DNA from: Thermodesulfobacteriota bacterium | GTDB lineage: Bacteria > Desulfobacterota > BSN033 > UBA1163 | Direction: 5' to 3' | DNA: 50,984 nucleotides | NCBI GenBank assembly: GCA_030017685.1 | Contig: JASEHH010000011.1 | Coordinates: 1 to 50,984, forward strand | Shown here: positions 15,460 through 24,287 of the stretch, one piece after another | Position numbering within the stretch: the stretch's first letter is position 1 | Layout of the letters: every line of letters begins with the position of its first letter | Notes under the pieces: model-generated | Told to the model about the DNA's origin: nothing | The model's input: the letters and a program-made list of their open reading frames with translations, nothing else | Database searches by the model: none | Position numbers and translations under genes: made by a program

Positions 15460-17153
15460 AAACAAATCGTCTCTTTCAAAACCCTTTCCATCTTCTAAAC
15501 CAATGGTTTGATTCGATGTCCCGGCAGGGGAGGTTTCAAAAACCTTTCGGCCTGAAGATCAAGCTCACCCTCCTCGTCCTCCCCATCGTGGCAGGCGTCC
15601 TCTTTCTGACCAGTTATCTCGATTTTCAATTCTCCAGAAAGGCCCAGATCGACCTCTATCTGGATCGAAATCTCTATATTGCCAAGCAGATCGATATTGA
15701 CATCTCCGATCAAAAGTTCATTAACAATCTTCCTCAAATTCGTGAGGAGATCGAGGAGTGGTTATTGAGTCGGCCCAGCCTGATGGCGATTGATGTCTTT
15801 CTCTTCTCTTCGAAAAGATGGGAGGTCATCGTTTCCAGTTCAAAGATGAGCGACCCCGTCCCGTTTGCCTTAACGGAGGACCAGATCCGGCAGTTGAGGA
15901 AGGAAAAACATCTCTCCTCCCTGAGGAAGGTGGAAGGAGAGAACCGGCTGGAGGTCATTGTCCCTCTCCATGTTGGGCTCAAGGTGATCGGAGGAATTCG
16001 TCTCTTGAGTTCCCTGGACGAGGCGCACAGTTACCTGAGCATGAAGAAAAACCGGGCGGTCATCCTGACCCTCTCCAGCATCTTCATCATCCTCCTCATG
16101 CTGACCTTCCTCTTCAGAAGGCTCGTGGGAAACCCGGTTCAGAGGCTGATGGAGGCCATGTCCGGAGCGGAGAAAGGCAACCTGGAAATTGAAGTCCACG
16201 CTCAGAGCCAGGATGAATGGGGGGAACTGGGAAGGCATTTCAACCGCATGATCAAAACGATCCGGGAGACCCACGAGCAAAACCTCCAGCTCCTCTCTCA
16301 GGTCAACCGGTTCAATGAAGAGTTGACCAGAAAGATCGAAGCCGCCACCTTCGAATTGGCGAGAAGAAACCAAGAACTGGAGCTCCTCAACGAGGCCCTC
16401 TTCGAATCCCAGAGGCAGTTGAGCCAATCCGAAAAACTGGCAGCCCTGGGGCAGGTGACCGCAATGATGGCCCATCAGATCGGAACCCCCCTCAACTCCA
16501 TCTCCGGTTATATCCAGCTGATGATGCAGGAGGGCAACCTCGACCCCACTGACCATCATCGATTAAAGATCATCGAATCCCAGCTCGACCGGTTGGTCGA
16601 TTCCGTTAGAAACCTCCTCTCTTTTTCCAAACAGGCCAAACCTCCGTTGAAGCCCCTTGATGTGAATCAAGTTCTCGAAGAGTTGATCCATCTGAGCGAA
16701 CCCTGGTTCCACACCAGGAATGTCAAACTCCTCTCCTCTCTTTCCCCGGATCTTCCCCCCATCCTGGGGGATTCCACCTATCTTCAAACGCTCTTTCTCA
16801 ATCTCATCACCAATGCCCTGGATGCAATGCCCCATGGAGGATCCCTCACGATTCAAACCCGGGGGATTTCCCCTCCTGCTTCCTCTGACGATGGAACATG
16901 GCTCGAAATTTCGATTGCCGATACAGGGACGGGTATTTCTGAGGAAGCGAGGAAGAAGATCTTCGATCCCTTCTTCACCACGAAGCGCATGGGAGAAGGG
17001 ACCGGTCTGGGGTTGTCAATCTGCGAGAAGATCGTCAAGGATCTTTCCGGAAGGCTCGAAGTGAAAAGTGAACTGGGAAAAGGCAGCACGTTCTCCGTCC
17101 TTATCCCTGCGCTCAAAGGAAAAGAATGGAACAAACCTCAGCCCGTCTCTTGA
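15456..17153 (+). CDS. Membrane sensor histidine kinase with HAMP domain
   Basis: 565 residues. Two membrane helices (about 36-57 and 198-219) bracket a periplasmic sensor domain of about 140 residues. HAMP (about 220-275), a long coiled coil, the phospho-acceptor helix (MMAHQIGTPLNSISGY, His near 346) and an ATPase domain (NLITNALDAM, DTGTGI, GEGTGLGLS) follow. The periplasmic domain is not recognised with certainty but its size fits a Cache-like fold. It overlaps tatC by four bases and the activator gene by 28, so the three are translationally coupled. The activator downstream is the expected phosphate acceptor. Confidence 0.9.
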   Translation: MKTNRLFQNPFHLLNQWFDSMSRQGRFQKPFGLKIKLTLLVLPIVAGVLFLTSYLDFQFSRKAQIDLYLDRNLYIAKQIDIDISDQKFINNLPQIREEIEEWLLSRPSLMAIDVFLFSSKRWEVIVSSSKMSDPVPFALTEDQIRQLRKEKHLSSLRKVEGENRLEVIVPLHVGLKVIGGIRLLSSLDEAHSYLSMKKNRAVILTLSSIFIILLMLTFLFRRLVGNPVQRLMEAMSGAEKGNLEIEVHAQSQDEWGELGRHFNRMIKTIRETHEQNLQLLSQVNRFNEELTRKIEAATFELARRNQELELLNEALFESQRQLSQSEKLAALGQVTAMMAHQIGTPLNSISGYIQLMMQEGNLDPTDHHRLKIIESQLDRLVDSVRNLLSFSKQAKPPLKPLDVNQVLEELIHLSEPWFHTRNVKLLSSLSPDLPPILGDSTYLQTLFLNLITNALDAMPHGGSLTIQTRGISPPASSDDGTWLEISIADTGTGISEEARKKIFDPFFTTKRMGEGTGLGLSICEKIVKDLSGRLEVKSELGKGSTFSVLIPALKGKEWNKPQPVS

Positions 17154-18475
17154 TTGTGGACGATGATCCGGTCGCCCTCGATCTGCTCCGAGAGGTCCTC
17201 TCCAAAGAAGGCTACGAGGTCGTCTCTGCCATGAGCGCTGAAGAGGCCATCTCCCGGGGGATCGAAAATTTTTTCGATGTCATCATCACGGATGTCCGGA
17301 TGGGGGAGAAAGATGGGATGGATGTCCTCCGATCTTTCAAAAAGACCTCGCCTGAAACCGCCATTATCATGATCACCGCCTTCGGATCGATCGACACAGC
17401 GATCGAGGCGATCCGCGAAGGCGCCTTCGACTACATCAGCAAACCCTTTAAACTCGAAGAGATCAAGATTACCGTCAGGAGGGCTCTCGAACAGAGAAGA
17501 CTTCTTCGGGAGAACCAGTATTATCGGCAGGAACTTCTGGAAAAATATCATTCTAATAATGTGATCGGACGAACCCCTCAAATGCTCCAGGTCTATAAGA
17601 CCATCGCCAGGGTGGCGGATACCAAATCAACCCTCCTTCTTTACGGAGAGAGGGGAACGGGAAAAGAGCTTATCGCCCGGAACATCCACTACAATAGCCG
17701 GAGAAGCGATCGGCCTTTCGTCACGGTCGACTGTGCTTCCCTGGTGGAGACGTTAATGGAGAGTGAGCTCTTCGGCCATGTCCGGGGCGCCTTCACCGGA
17801 GCGCTCCAGGCCAAAAGGGGGCTCTTCGAAGAGGCCGATGGTGGGGCGCTTTTCCTTGATGAGGTGGGCAATCTCAGCCTTTCGACGCAAGCCAAACTCC
17901 TCAGATTCCTTCAGGAGTATGAAATCAAAAGGGTGGGGGGAACGGAAAACATTAAGGTCGATGTCCGGGTGATCGCCGCCACCAATCAATTTCTCGAACC
18001 TCTGGTCAAAAGCGGAAATTTCAGGGAGGACCTCTTTGATCGGCTCAATGTCGTCTCGATCACCCTTCCTCCCCTGCGGGAGAGAAAGGAAGATATCCCC
18101 CTGTTCGTAATCCACTTTCTTCAAAAATCTTCCGAGGAAAACCGCAAACCGATCTCCCATATCTCACCCGAGGCCCTCGACATCCTCACTCAATATTCCT
18201 GGCCCGGAAATGTTCGAGAGTTGAGACATACCATCGAACGGGCGGTTGTCCTCTCCACCCAACCCATCATCCTTCCCGAAGATCTGCCTAAAAAGATGCT
18301 CGAAGAGGTGAAGGGCAAAGAGATTCAGTTTCCCGAAGAACTATTACCGTTGAGGGAGGTGGAGAGGAGTTATGTGTTGAAGGTCCTTCGAGAGACAAAA
18401 GGGAATAAAAAGAAGGCCTCCGAAATCCTTGGAATTGACCGGACCACCCTCTACCGCATCCTTGAGAAGGGGTGA
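17126..18475 (+). CDS. NtrC-family sigma-54-dependent response regulator
   Basis: 449 residues from ATG 17126 inside the end of the kinase gene. Receiver (about 1-125: IVDDDP, phospho-acceptor in VIITDVRMGEKDG, K in SKPFK), AAA+ domain with Walker A GERGTGKE (Arg replaces the common Ser), intact GAFTGA and Walker B GALFLDEVGN, then a Fis-type helix-turn-helix (GNKKKASEILGIDRTTLYRI). A perfect sigma-54 promoter and a 17-bp palindrome lie just downstream, before the periplasmic protein gene at 18685, which is the most likely target. The kinase upstream is the likely partner. Confidence 0.9.
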   Translation: MEQTSARLLIVDDDPVALDLLREVLSKEGYEVVSAMSAEEAISRGIENFFDVIITDVRMGEKDGMDVLRSFKKTSPETAIIMITAFGSIDTAIEAIREGAFDYISKPFKLEEIKITVRRALEQRRLLRENQYYRQELLEKYHSNNVIGRTPQMLQVYKTIARVADTKSTLLLYGERGTGKELIARNIHYNSRRSDRPFVTVDCASLVETLMESELFGHVRGAFTGALQAKRGLFEEADGGALFLDEVGNLSLSTQAKLLRFLQEYEIKRVGGTENIKVDVRVIAATNQFLEPLVKSGNFREDLFDRLNVVSITLPPLRERKEDIPLFVIHFLQKSSEENRKPISHISPEALDILTQYSWPGNVRELRHTIERAVVLSTQPIILPEDLPKKMLEEVKGKEIQFPEELLPLREVERSYVLKVLRETKGNKKKASEILGIDRTTLYRILEKG

Positions 18476-18522
18476 GGAGCCCTTTACTGTTGGATATTTC
18501 GTCATCTCCCTTCTGCCCGATC

Positions 18523-18539
18523 TGTTGTATTTTACAACA
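18523..18539. promoter_or_regulatory. 17-bp palindrome, candidate activator-binding site
   Basis: TGTTGTATTTTACAACA has perfect seven-base arms around TTT. It sits about 80-100 bases upstream of the sigma-54 -24 element, the usual enhancer position, and directly after the activator gene. Confidence 0.55.
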
Positions 18540-18620
18540 TCTTTGCCCTATTCGATCCCCGCTTAAAAATAATCACATTTGATTTCAAAGGGTTACGATT
18601 TAAACAGATCCGTATTCTTC

Positions 18621-18636
18621 TGGCACTCATTTTGCT
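18621..18636 (+). promoter_or_regulatory. Sigma-54 promoter of the periplasmic protein gene
   Basis: TGGCACTCATTTTGCT matches the consensus at every key position (GG and GC ten bases apart). Transcription would start about 35 bases before the gene at 18685. Confidence 0.85.
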
Positions 18637-18684
18637 CATAAAATCAGGAGAATAAAATCCTGAAAGGAAAGGAGGTGAAGTCTA

Positions 18685-19059
18685 ATGAAGAAGATGATTC
18701 TTTTAGTTACCCTTCTCACTCTGGTTGCTTTTGCTTCCGGAGTCATGGCACAGCAAAAACCAGCGCCGGCCCCTGCTCCCGCCGCCCCGGCCAAAGAGGA
18801 AAAACCGAAAATCGAAAAGTTCACGGGCGTGGTCGAGAAAATCGATGAAATGGCAAAAGCAGTTGTCGTAAAGGACAAGAAAGGCGAAAAGACCTTCGCG
18901 GTCGATGACAAAACAAAGATCACCAAAGGCGGAAAGGATATGCCGTTTGCCGAATTGAAGAAGGGAACGAATGTCTCTGTCGAGTATAAGAAGGATGGAG
19001 AAAAATTGGTGGCCGTGGCGATTAAGGCCGCAGCTCCAAAAGCAGCGCCGAAGAAGTAA
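18685..19059 (+). CDS. Small periplasmic OB-fold-like protein under sigma-54 control
   Basis: 124 residues from ATG 18685 behind GAAAGGAGGTGAAG. A cleavable signal peptide ends at VMAQ (about residue 23), followed by a PAPAPAPAAPA linker. A beta-rich domain (about 45-110) has the pattern FTGVVEKIDEMAKAVVVKD, TFAVDDKTKIT and GTNVSVEYKKDGEKLVAVAI. That pattern is typical of small periplasmic OB-fold/DUF5666-like proteins. The tail is Lys/Ala-rich. No catalytic residues are evident; a binding or envelope stress role is possible. It faces the unrelated-looking small exported protein at 19119 across a bidirectional terminator. Confidence 0.8.
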   Translation: MKKMILLVTLLTLVAFASGVMAQQKPAPAPAPAAPAKEEKPKIEKFTGVVEKIDEMAKAVVVKDKKGEKTFAVDDKTKITKGGKDMPFAELKKGTNVSVEYKKDGEKLVAVAIKAAAPKAAPKK

Positions 19060-19080
19060 AAATCTCTTTATCGAACAAAG

Positions 19081-19115
19081 AAAAGGCACACCCAAGCGGT
19101 GTGCCTTTTCTTTTT
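19081..19115. terminator. Bidirectional rho-independent terminator
   Basis: Perfect arms AAAAGGCACACC and GGTGTGCCTTTT with a five-base loop are followed by CTTTTT on the plus strand, and by a T-rich run on the minus strand. It separates the convergent genes at 18685 and 19119. Confidence 0.9.
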
Positions 19116-19118
19116 ACC

Positions 19119-19442
19119 CTATTTAGGACTCTCTTTCGCACCTGCCAATCCCAGGATCGTCACAGTGTAAGCCACAAAATTTCCCCTGTGGGGCAAATAT
19201 TCCACCTTCACCTTCTCTCCGGGAATGGGGTGTCGCCGTGGCGTGTAAACTGTCTTTCGGCCGATCCTGAAACTGACCAGGGCCTTATCCTTTTCGTTCT
19301 CCACATCCATCACCATTTTTGTCTCAATGTTTTTTACTGTTCCGACCATAACCAACTTCTCCTGGGCAATCGACCGTCCAGTGAAAAGCAGGAAGAGTAT
19401 GGCCATCAAGGCAAAAATAAAAATTCCTTTATACCGCTCCAT
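19119..19442 (-). CDS. Small exported protein, unknown
   Basis: 107 residues. An N-terminal hydrophobic segment (about 6-24) ends in RSIAQ, a plausible signal peptidase site. The mature part is beta-rich (MVGTVKNIETKMVMDV, ALVSFRIGRKTVYTP, GEKVKVEYLPHRGNFVAYTVTIL), again like a small OB-fold domain, similar in layout but not obviously in sequence to the protein at 18685. It may be a periplasmic nucleic acid, metal or glycan binder, but no motif decides. It lies downstream of the diguanylate cyclase gene with a 52-base gap. Confidence 0.7.
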   Translation of the reverse strand: MERYKGIFIFALMAILFLLFTGRSIAQEKLVMVGTVKNIETKMVMDVENEKDKALVSFRIGRKTVYTPRRHPIPGEKVKVEYLPHRGNFVAYTVTILGLAGAKESPK

Positions 19443-19494
19443 TTCTAATCCTCCTCTCTCTCAAACCATAAGACCGTTTTTATCCTCTATATCT

Positions 19495-20511
19495 CTAACC
19501 GGGATTGAAGACGCAGACCCGGTTTCGCCCCCCTCTCTTCGCATCGTAAAGGGCCTGGTCCGCCATCTTGACCAGATCTTCTTTTGTCCTGGCGCGGTGG
19601 CTCGGAAAGTTAGAGATCCCTAAGCTCACCGTCAGGTTTATATGGGCCTGTCCTACATCGAAAAGAGTCTTCTCCACTAATTGCCGGATACGTTCCGAAA
19701 TCATGGCAGCCTCCTCCAGCCCGGCCTCCGGCAAGATGAGGATGAACTCCTCCCCGCCGTAACGGGCGACCGTATCCTTCTTCCGAACCGATGCTTTTAA
19801 GAGGGAGGAAATCTCCTGCAGCACCTTATCCCCTTCGGTATGGCCGAAGGTATCGTTCACTTTCTTAAAATGGTCGATGTCCACCATCACCAGGGAGAGG
19901 GAGGACCCGCCGTAAAAAGACTTCTGCGCCTCGACGATCAACCTCTCCTCAAAATACCTCCGGTTGTAAAGGGTGGTGAGGGTATCGTAGATGGCCATCG
20001 TCTTGACGGAACTAAACCTCTGAAAATGTTTTAATGTGGCCGCCATCTGGTAGCCGATGACAGAGAAGAATTGGAGGTCCTGGGCATCGTAGCCATTGGG
20101 TTGATCGCTGTTGAGTGAGACACAGCCGACGATCTCCTCCTCCACGGCAAGGGGAAGGATGAGATAGGATTTCAGTGTGGCTTTCGGATCCATCGCCATA
20201 TGAGAGGGTCGTAACTTTCTTTTCTCAACCTGAAGGGTCACATGGCTGAGATCGCCGGGCCCTTCTCCTAAAATCGAGAAGACCCTCACCATATTCTCCG
20301 CCACCTGCTGGGTGAAGGGAGGGGGACAGGACTCCTCCTCGTAAAGGTAAAGGGTGGACTCTTCCTTCCAGAGGACCCCCAGCGCGGAGAATTGAAACAG
20401 ATTGGGCAGGTTATCCCCTGCCGATTCCACGATCTCTTTCACCTCAAAGCTCGTGTTGATGGCGTTGAGGATCGATCGGAGGATATTGAGGTTTTTAACG
20501 ATGAGTCTCAC
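19495..20511 (-). CDS. GAF-GGDEF diguanylate cyclase
   Basis: 338 residues, no membrane segment. The N-terminal half (about 15-165) looks like a GAF sensor domain. The GGDEF domain (about 175-338) has DTLTTLYNRRYF, VDIDHFKKVND and the active-site RYGGEEF, so it should make cyclic di-GMP. RKKD five residues before GGEEF matches the RxxD inhibitory site, which implies feedback inhibition. It starts eight bases after the unknown gene at 20520 and the pair is probably co-transcribed. A PilZ protein at 40721 is a possible receptor in the same window. Confidence 0.9.
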   Translation of the reverse strand: MRLIVKNLNILRSILNAINTSFEVKEIVESAGDNLPNLFQFSALGVLWKEESTLYLYEEESCPPPFTQQVAENMVRVFSILGEGPGDLSHVTLQVEKRKLRPSHMAMDPKATLKSYLILPLAVEEEIVGCVSLNSDQPNGYDAQDLQFFSVIGYQMAATLKHFQRFSSVKTMAIYDTLTTLYNRRYFEERLIVEAQKSFYGGSSLSLVMVDIDHFKKVNDTFGHTEGDKVLQEISSLLKASVRKKDTVARYGGEEFILILPEAGLEEAAMISERIRQLVEKTLFDVGQAHINLTVSLGISNFPSHRARTKEDLVKMADQALYDAKRGGRNRVCVFNPG

Positions 20512-20519
20512 TGTTTCTC

Positions 20520-20909
20520 CTATTTCTGAGAGATGAGACGCTCCGCCTCCCTCACCTTGGGAAACACTTTTGGAAAGACCTCCCGGCTGATCACCCCTTC
20601 GGTAAGGGCGGAAAAGAGATTGAGAAGGTGATTGATCAAGCTCTGAAAACCTCGTTGAATTTCACCGGGGGGGAGGCTCCGGCATTCCTCTTTGACTTTT
20701 CCAAAATAAATCCCCTCTTCCGATACCTCCAGGGATTTCAAGAAAGGGTACTTCTCGCTAATCTTCTTGATGGACAGGTTGAAAAGAAGTTCTAAAATGG
20801 CTTCGCCGACCATAGCGGAGACAACCTCCCACACCTCTGACAACAGGTTGGAGTAGATGTCCAGCACGAGATCGGAGGTATATTTTCCTCCTTTATTCTC
20901 TTTTGCCAT
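20520..20909 (-). CDS. Unknown helical protein upstream of the diguanylate cyclase
   Basis: 129 residues; family not recognised. The sequence is mostly alpha-helical with amphipathic stretches (DIYSNLLSEVWEVVSAMVGEAILELLF and FQSLINHLLNLFSALTEG regions), without signal peptide or cysteine motif. The tight eight-base spacing to the diguanylate cyclase suggests a shared role, for example a partner of its GAF domain. Codon use resembles its neighbours. Confidence 0.7.
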   Translation of the reverse strand: MAKENKGGKYTSDLVLDIYSNLLSEVWEVVSAMVGEAILELLFNLSIKKISEKYPFLKSLEVSEEGIYFGKVKEECRSLPPGEIQRGFQSLINHLLNLFSALTEGVISREVFPKVFPKVREAERLISQK

Positions 20910-20953
20910 CGGTCCGCTTCACCTCTGAAAGCCGTTCGGGCATCGTATCCTCT

Positions 20954-21667
20954 CTACGATTTGACTCTTTTTAGCTTCTTGATCAAATGATGAATTTCAT
21001 CATGGTAAATATAAAAAACCATAATGATCAAAGCCGATATCCCGAACAGGATTAACATCGCTTTATATTGATGATCGAATGCCTTTCCCCCCTGAAGACA
21101 GGCCATCAATGTCCCGGGGATTCTCCCGATGGTGGAGATGATAAGAAAAATGCCGAGATGCATAGGGGTCAGTCCCAGGATATAGCAGAGTGCATCCTTC
21201 GGAAAACCCGGGATGAGAAAGAGGAGGAAGCTGAGGATAACACCCTCATGCCCGATCAAATAATCAAATCTTTTCATCGTCCGTATGTGAACAAACTTTT
21301 CAACAGCCATTTTTTCAAAAAGCCTTGCCAGGGCAAAGGCAAGCCAGGAACCGAATATGACTCCGATCATCGAATAGAAAAATCCGGCCTTGACCCCAAA
21401 GAGGTATCCTCCCATGAACTCGATGAGGCCTCCGGGGATGGGGGCCACGACTACCTGAATGACCTGGATGAGGATATACGCCAGAGGCGAGTAAGCGCCA
21501 AAGGAGGTGATGATCGCCTTCAAATGGTGTTGATCATGGAGGAGATCGTAAAATTCAATGGCCCTGATCCAAATCTGTGAATTGAACCGGTAGACGAGAA
21601 AGAAAGAAATACCCAGCAGCGAGAGAAAGATGATCCACTTTTTTCTTTTTAAAAGAGAGACCGTCAT
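20954..21667 (-). CDS. TVP38/TMEM64 (DedA-superfamily) membrane protein
   Basis: 237 residues with about six hydrophobic helices. The family core reads APIPGGLIEFMGGYLFGVKAGFFYSMIGVIFGSWLAF in the middle (about 73-108), a VTT/SNARE-associated domain, with a later LIPGFPKDALCYILG motif containing the re-entrant-loop glycine/proline. Relatives are implicated in lipid scrambling across the inner membrane. It is near the end of the flagellar cluster but separated from fliJ by about 100 bases, so joint function is not implied. Confidence 0.85.
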   Translation of the reverse strand: MTVSLLKRKKWIIFLSLLGISFFLVYRFNSQIWIRAIEFYDLLHDQHHLKAIITSFGAYSPLAYILIQVIQVVVAPIPGGLIEFMGGYLFGVKAGFFYSMIGVIFGSWLAFALARLFEKMAVEKFVHIRTMKRFDYLIGHEGVILSFLLFLIPGFPKDALCYILGLTPMHLGIFLIISTIGRIPGTLMACLQGGKAFDHQYKAMLILFGISALIIMVFYIYHDEIHHLIKKLKRVKS

Positions 21668-21773
21668 AAGAGGAGCGCTAAACGGAAACCTTCAATTATT
21701 TCAAGCTTAAATAACATAAAAAAGAAAGGGAGTAAAGTCTTCCTTCCATTTCCGAACGACTCCTTTGCCTTTT

Positions 21774-22244
21774 TCAGGAATCACCTTCAGAATTTCCGGC
21801 AAAACGAATCCCTTTGCAGTAGGCTCCGATGGCCACCTCATCCAGGTCCTTCTGTTCCAGTTTTCCCAGTTCATTCAGAAAAGTTTTAAACCTTTTCTCC
21901 TTCAACCTCTCCAGTATCTTTCTCTCCTTCATCAGACCGGTTAAACGCTCCCGTTCTTCCTTGACCTCCTGCTCCGTCTGTTTCTTATTCAATTCCTTTT
22001 GCACCAGGTCCTGATAGCTCTCCTCATTGAACTCCTTGTGGATCAAGTATTCCCGGGCTAAAAGCCCCTTTCCCATCCTTTTGCGCAGTCCGCGATCGTT
22101 TTCCTCTCTCTGACCCGCCAATTCCTGGATTTCCTCTTCCTGCCTTCTCAACTGGCGATTCTTTCTGGCCAGCTTCATCCGGGACTCTTCTTCCAGGCTT
22201 TCTTTCCAATTTAGAAGGCTCTGCAATCTGAACGAAAATCTCAT
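21774..22244 (-). CDS. fliJ: Flagellar export protein FliJ
   Basis: 156 residues, almost entirely charged coiled coil, beginning FSFRLQSLLNWKE, which is typical of FliJ. FliJ is the soluble stalk-like chaperone of the flagellar type III export ATPase. It starts 19 bases after fliI stops, the standard gene order. Length is normal (about 150). Confidence 0.9.
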   Translation of the reverse strand: MRFSFRLQSLLNWKESLEEESRMKLARKNRQLRRQEEEIQELAGQREENDRGLRKRMGKGLLAREYLIHKEFNEESYQDLVQKELNKKQTEQEVKEERERLTGLMKERKILERLKEKRFKTFLNELGKLEQKDLDEVAIGAYCKGIRFAGNSEGDS

Positions 22245-22263
22245 CGATAATCTTTCGACCCTT

Positions 22264-23589
22264 CTAAGCGCAGGCGGACATCAACAGGCGGAGGGATTGC
22301 TCAAAATCGACCTTTTCGTCGATCCCCTGGCGGAGAAACCGGTTGATCTCCGGCATCTTTTTGATGGCCTCATCAATTTGAGAATTGCTGCCCGGAACAT
22401 ATGCCCCGATCTGGATCAAATCCTCCGCTTTTTTATAAATGGCCATGAGCGAGACCATCCTGTCCCGGGCGGACAGATGGCTCCTGTCAACGATATCGTT
22501 CATCACCCGGCTGATGCTTCCCAGCACATCGATAGCCGGGTAATGATTCTGAGTGGCCAGCTCCCGGGTGAGGACGATGTGGCCGTCCACAATAGACCGT
22601 ATGGCATCGACGATCGGATCATGGATATCGTCTCCTTCGGCCAGGACATTATAGATGCCTGTGATACTGCCCTGATCAGGAGTGGTGCCCGCTCTTTCCA
22701 GTAATTTGGGAAGCTGAACAAATACGCTTGGCGTATATCCTTTTGATGTGGGAGGCTCGCCGATCGCCAATCCGACTTCCCGGGAGGCCATGGCAAAACG
22801 GGTCATGGAATCCATCATCAGGAGCACATCCTTTCCCTGGTCTCTGAAGTATTCGGCAATCGTGGTCGCCAGGTAAGCCCCTCTCATCCGGATGAGAGGA
22901 GGTTGATCCGAAGTGGCCACAACGACGGCAGATCTTTTCAGCCCTTCCTCTCCGAGGTCCTTTTCAATAAACTCCCTCACCTCCCTTCCCCGCTCTCCGA
23001 TCAGCGCAACCACATTGACCTGTGCCGCCGTATGCCTGGCAATCATTCCCAGCAATGTGCTCTTCCCCACTCCGGAGCCCGAGACGATGGCGATCCTTTG
23101 ACCTTTCCCGAGAGTCATCAAACCATTCATGGCCTTGATGCCCACATCCATGGGAGCAGAAATTCTCTGTCTTAATAATGCAGGAGGGGAAGGCCCATAG
23201 ATAGGATATTCCATTTCGGACTGGAAAGGCCCTCTCTGGTCAATCGGGTGTCCCAGAGCATTGACAACCCGACCCAATAGACTCATTCCAATTTGAGCAC
23301 GGGCCGGACTTCCCACGGGCACGATCCGGTTCCCCGGTTGAATCCCCCGGGTCTCTCCCAGAGGCATGAACAACATCCTCTTCTCTCTGAATCCAACGAC
23401 CTCTGCTAAAACCGGCTCTTCACCCTCTCCCCGTTCAATCCGGCACACCTCTCCGATGGCCAAACGGGGGCCAGCCCCTTCGATGACCAGACCAACCACC
23501 TGGAGCACACGTCCATAATACCTGATGATCCTGGCGTGCCGGATCGTTTGATGATAGGAGGCCCAATTCGGGATAACGGTTGAATCCAT
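22264..23589 (-). CDS. fliI: Flagellar export ATPase FliI
   Basis: 441 residues. Walker A GSGVGKSTLLG (about 180), the Walker B segment VLLMMDSMTRFAMA and the FliI-type motifs GEPPTSKGYTPSVF and DQGSITGIYNV are all present. It is the hexameric ATPase that energises export of flagellar parts at the inner membrane, working with FliH and FliJ encoded on either side. Five bases separate it from fliH. Confidence 0.95.
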   Translation of the reverse strand: MDSTVIPNWASYHQTIRHARIIRYYGRVLQVVGLVIEGAGPRLAIGEVCRIERGEGEEPVLAEVVGFREKRMLFMPLGETRGIQPGNRIVPVGSPARAQIGMSLLGRVVNALGHPIDQRGPFQSEMEYPIYGPSPPALLRQRISAPMDVGIKAMNGLMTLGKGQRIAIVSGSGVGKSTLLGMIARHTAAQVNVVALIGERGREVREFIEKDLGEEGLKRSAVVVATSDQPPLIRMRGAYLATTIAEYFRDQGKDVLLMMDSMTRFAMASREVGLAIGEPPTSKGYTPSVFVQLPKLLERAGTTPDQGSITGIYNVLAEGDDIHDPIVDAIRSIVDGHIVLTRELATQNHYPAIDVLGSISRVMNDIVDRSHLSARDRMVSLMAIYKKAEDLIQIGAYVPGSNSQIDEAIKKMPEINRFLRQGIDEKVDFEQSLRLLMSACA

Positions 23590-23594
23590 CGGGG

Positions 23595-24287
23595 TTACTG
23601 ATCGGGATGCCTTTCTGCTCCATCCATCTGTCGCCGGACCAGGGAAACCATCTCGTCGAACTGGCTTTCAAAGGTCGCATCCACTTCTCCGAATGATGCT
23701 TCCAGTAAACATCCGCCCCGGGTGATCGACGGGTCCTCAATCATTTTTACTCCGTCATTTTCATTGAGTGAAAAAGGAACCTGGCCGGGATGGGCTAACA
23801 GGTATTGGTAATCCCCCGGATTGAGACGGACGAGGACTTTTCCCCGGTCCGTCACATATTGGAAGGCTTCCCGGAGGACGGCGATGATTACTTCCTCACA
23901 AAACAATATTTCCTGGCGAAAAATTCTTTTCCCGATGCCGAGCACAAGCGTCAGCATCCCGCTTTCATAAGCCTGTCGGAACCCCTTTCTTTGCCGTTCG
24001 ATCTCCAGAAACACATTTCTCAGCTGGTGAATGACCATTTCGACTCGCTTCATGCCCAGCTCCCGCCCGTCCTTCTCTCCCTGTTCAAACCCTTTTTCAT
24101 AGGCTTCCTTCTCGATCAGGAGCCCCTTCTCTCTAACTTCCTTCAGCGCCCTTGCCTCCAGCTCTTTCAAGCCCGGAAGAAATGAGAAGGCATCGGCCTT
24201 CGGAGAAAGGGAAGACCAGACCATTTCGAAGGACTCTTTTCGTCCAATTTCTTGATGAAAAGGGCCGGAGATAAATTTCTTAGACAA
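23595..24287 (-). CDS. fliH: Flagellar assembly protein FliH
   Basis: 230 residues if started at TTG 24287, which has AGGAGGAGG just upstream and sits at the fliG stop. An earlier in-frame start at 24338 would overlap fliG by 59 bases. The N-terminal half is helical with FEQGEKDGRELG; the C-terminal part (VIIAVLREAFQYV, VLVRLNPGDYQYL, ITRGGCLLE, FDEMVSLVR) matches the FliH/YscL domain that binds FliI. It regulates the export ATPase. Confidence 0.9.
   Translation of the reverse strand: MSKKFISGPFHQEIGRKESFEMVWSSLSPKADAFSFLPGLKELEARALKEVREKGLLIEKEAYEKGFEQGEKDGRELGMKRVEMVIHQLRNVFLEIERQRKGFRQAYESGMLTLVLGIGKRIFRQEILFCEEVIIAVLREAFQYVTDRGKVLVRLNPGDYQYLLAHPGQVPFSLNENDGVKMIEDPSITRGGCLLEASFGEVDATFESQFDEMVSLVRRQMDGAERHPDQ

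Noticed and set aside
15870-16559. Minus-strand frame of 229 codons
   Set aside because: Antisense to the histidine kinase at 15456, which has complete kinase motifs.
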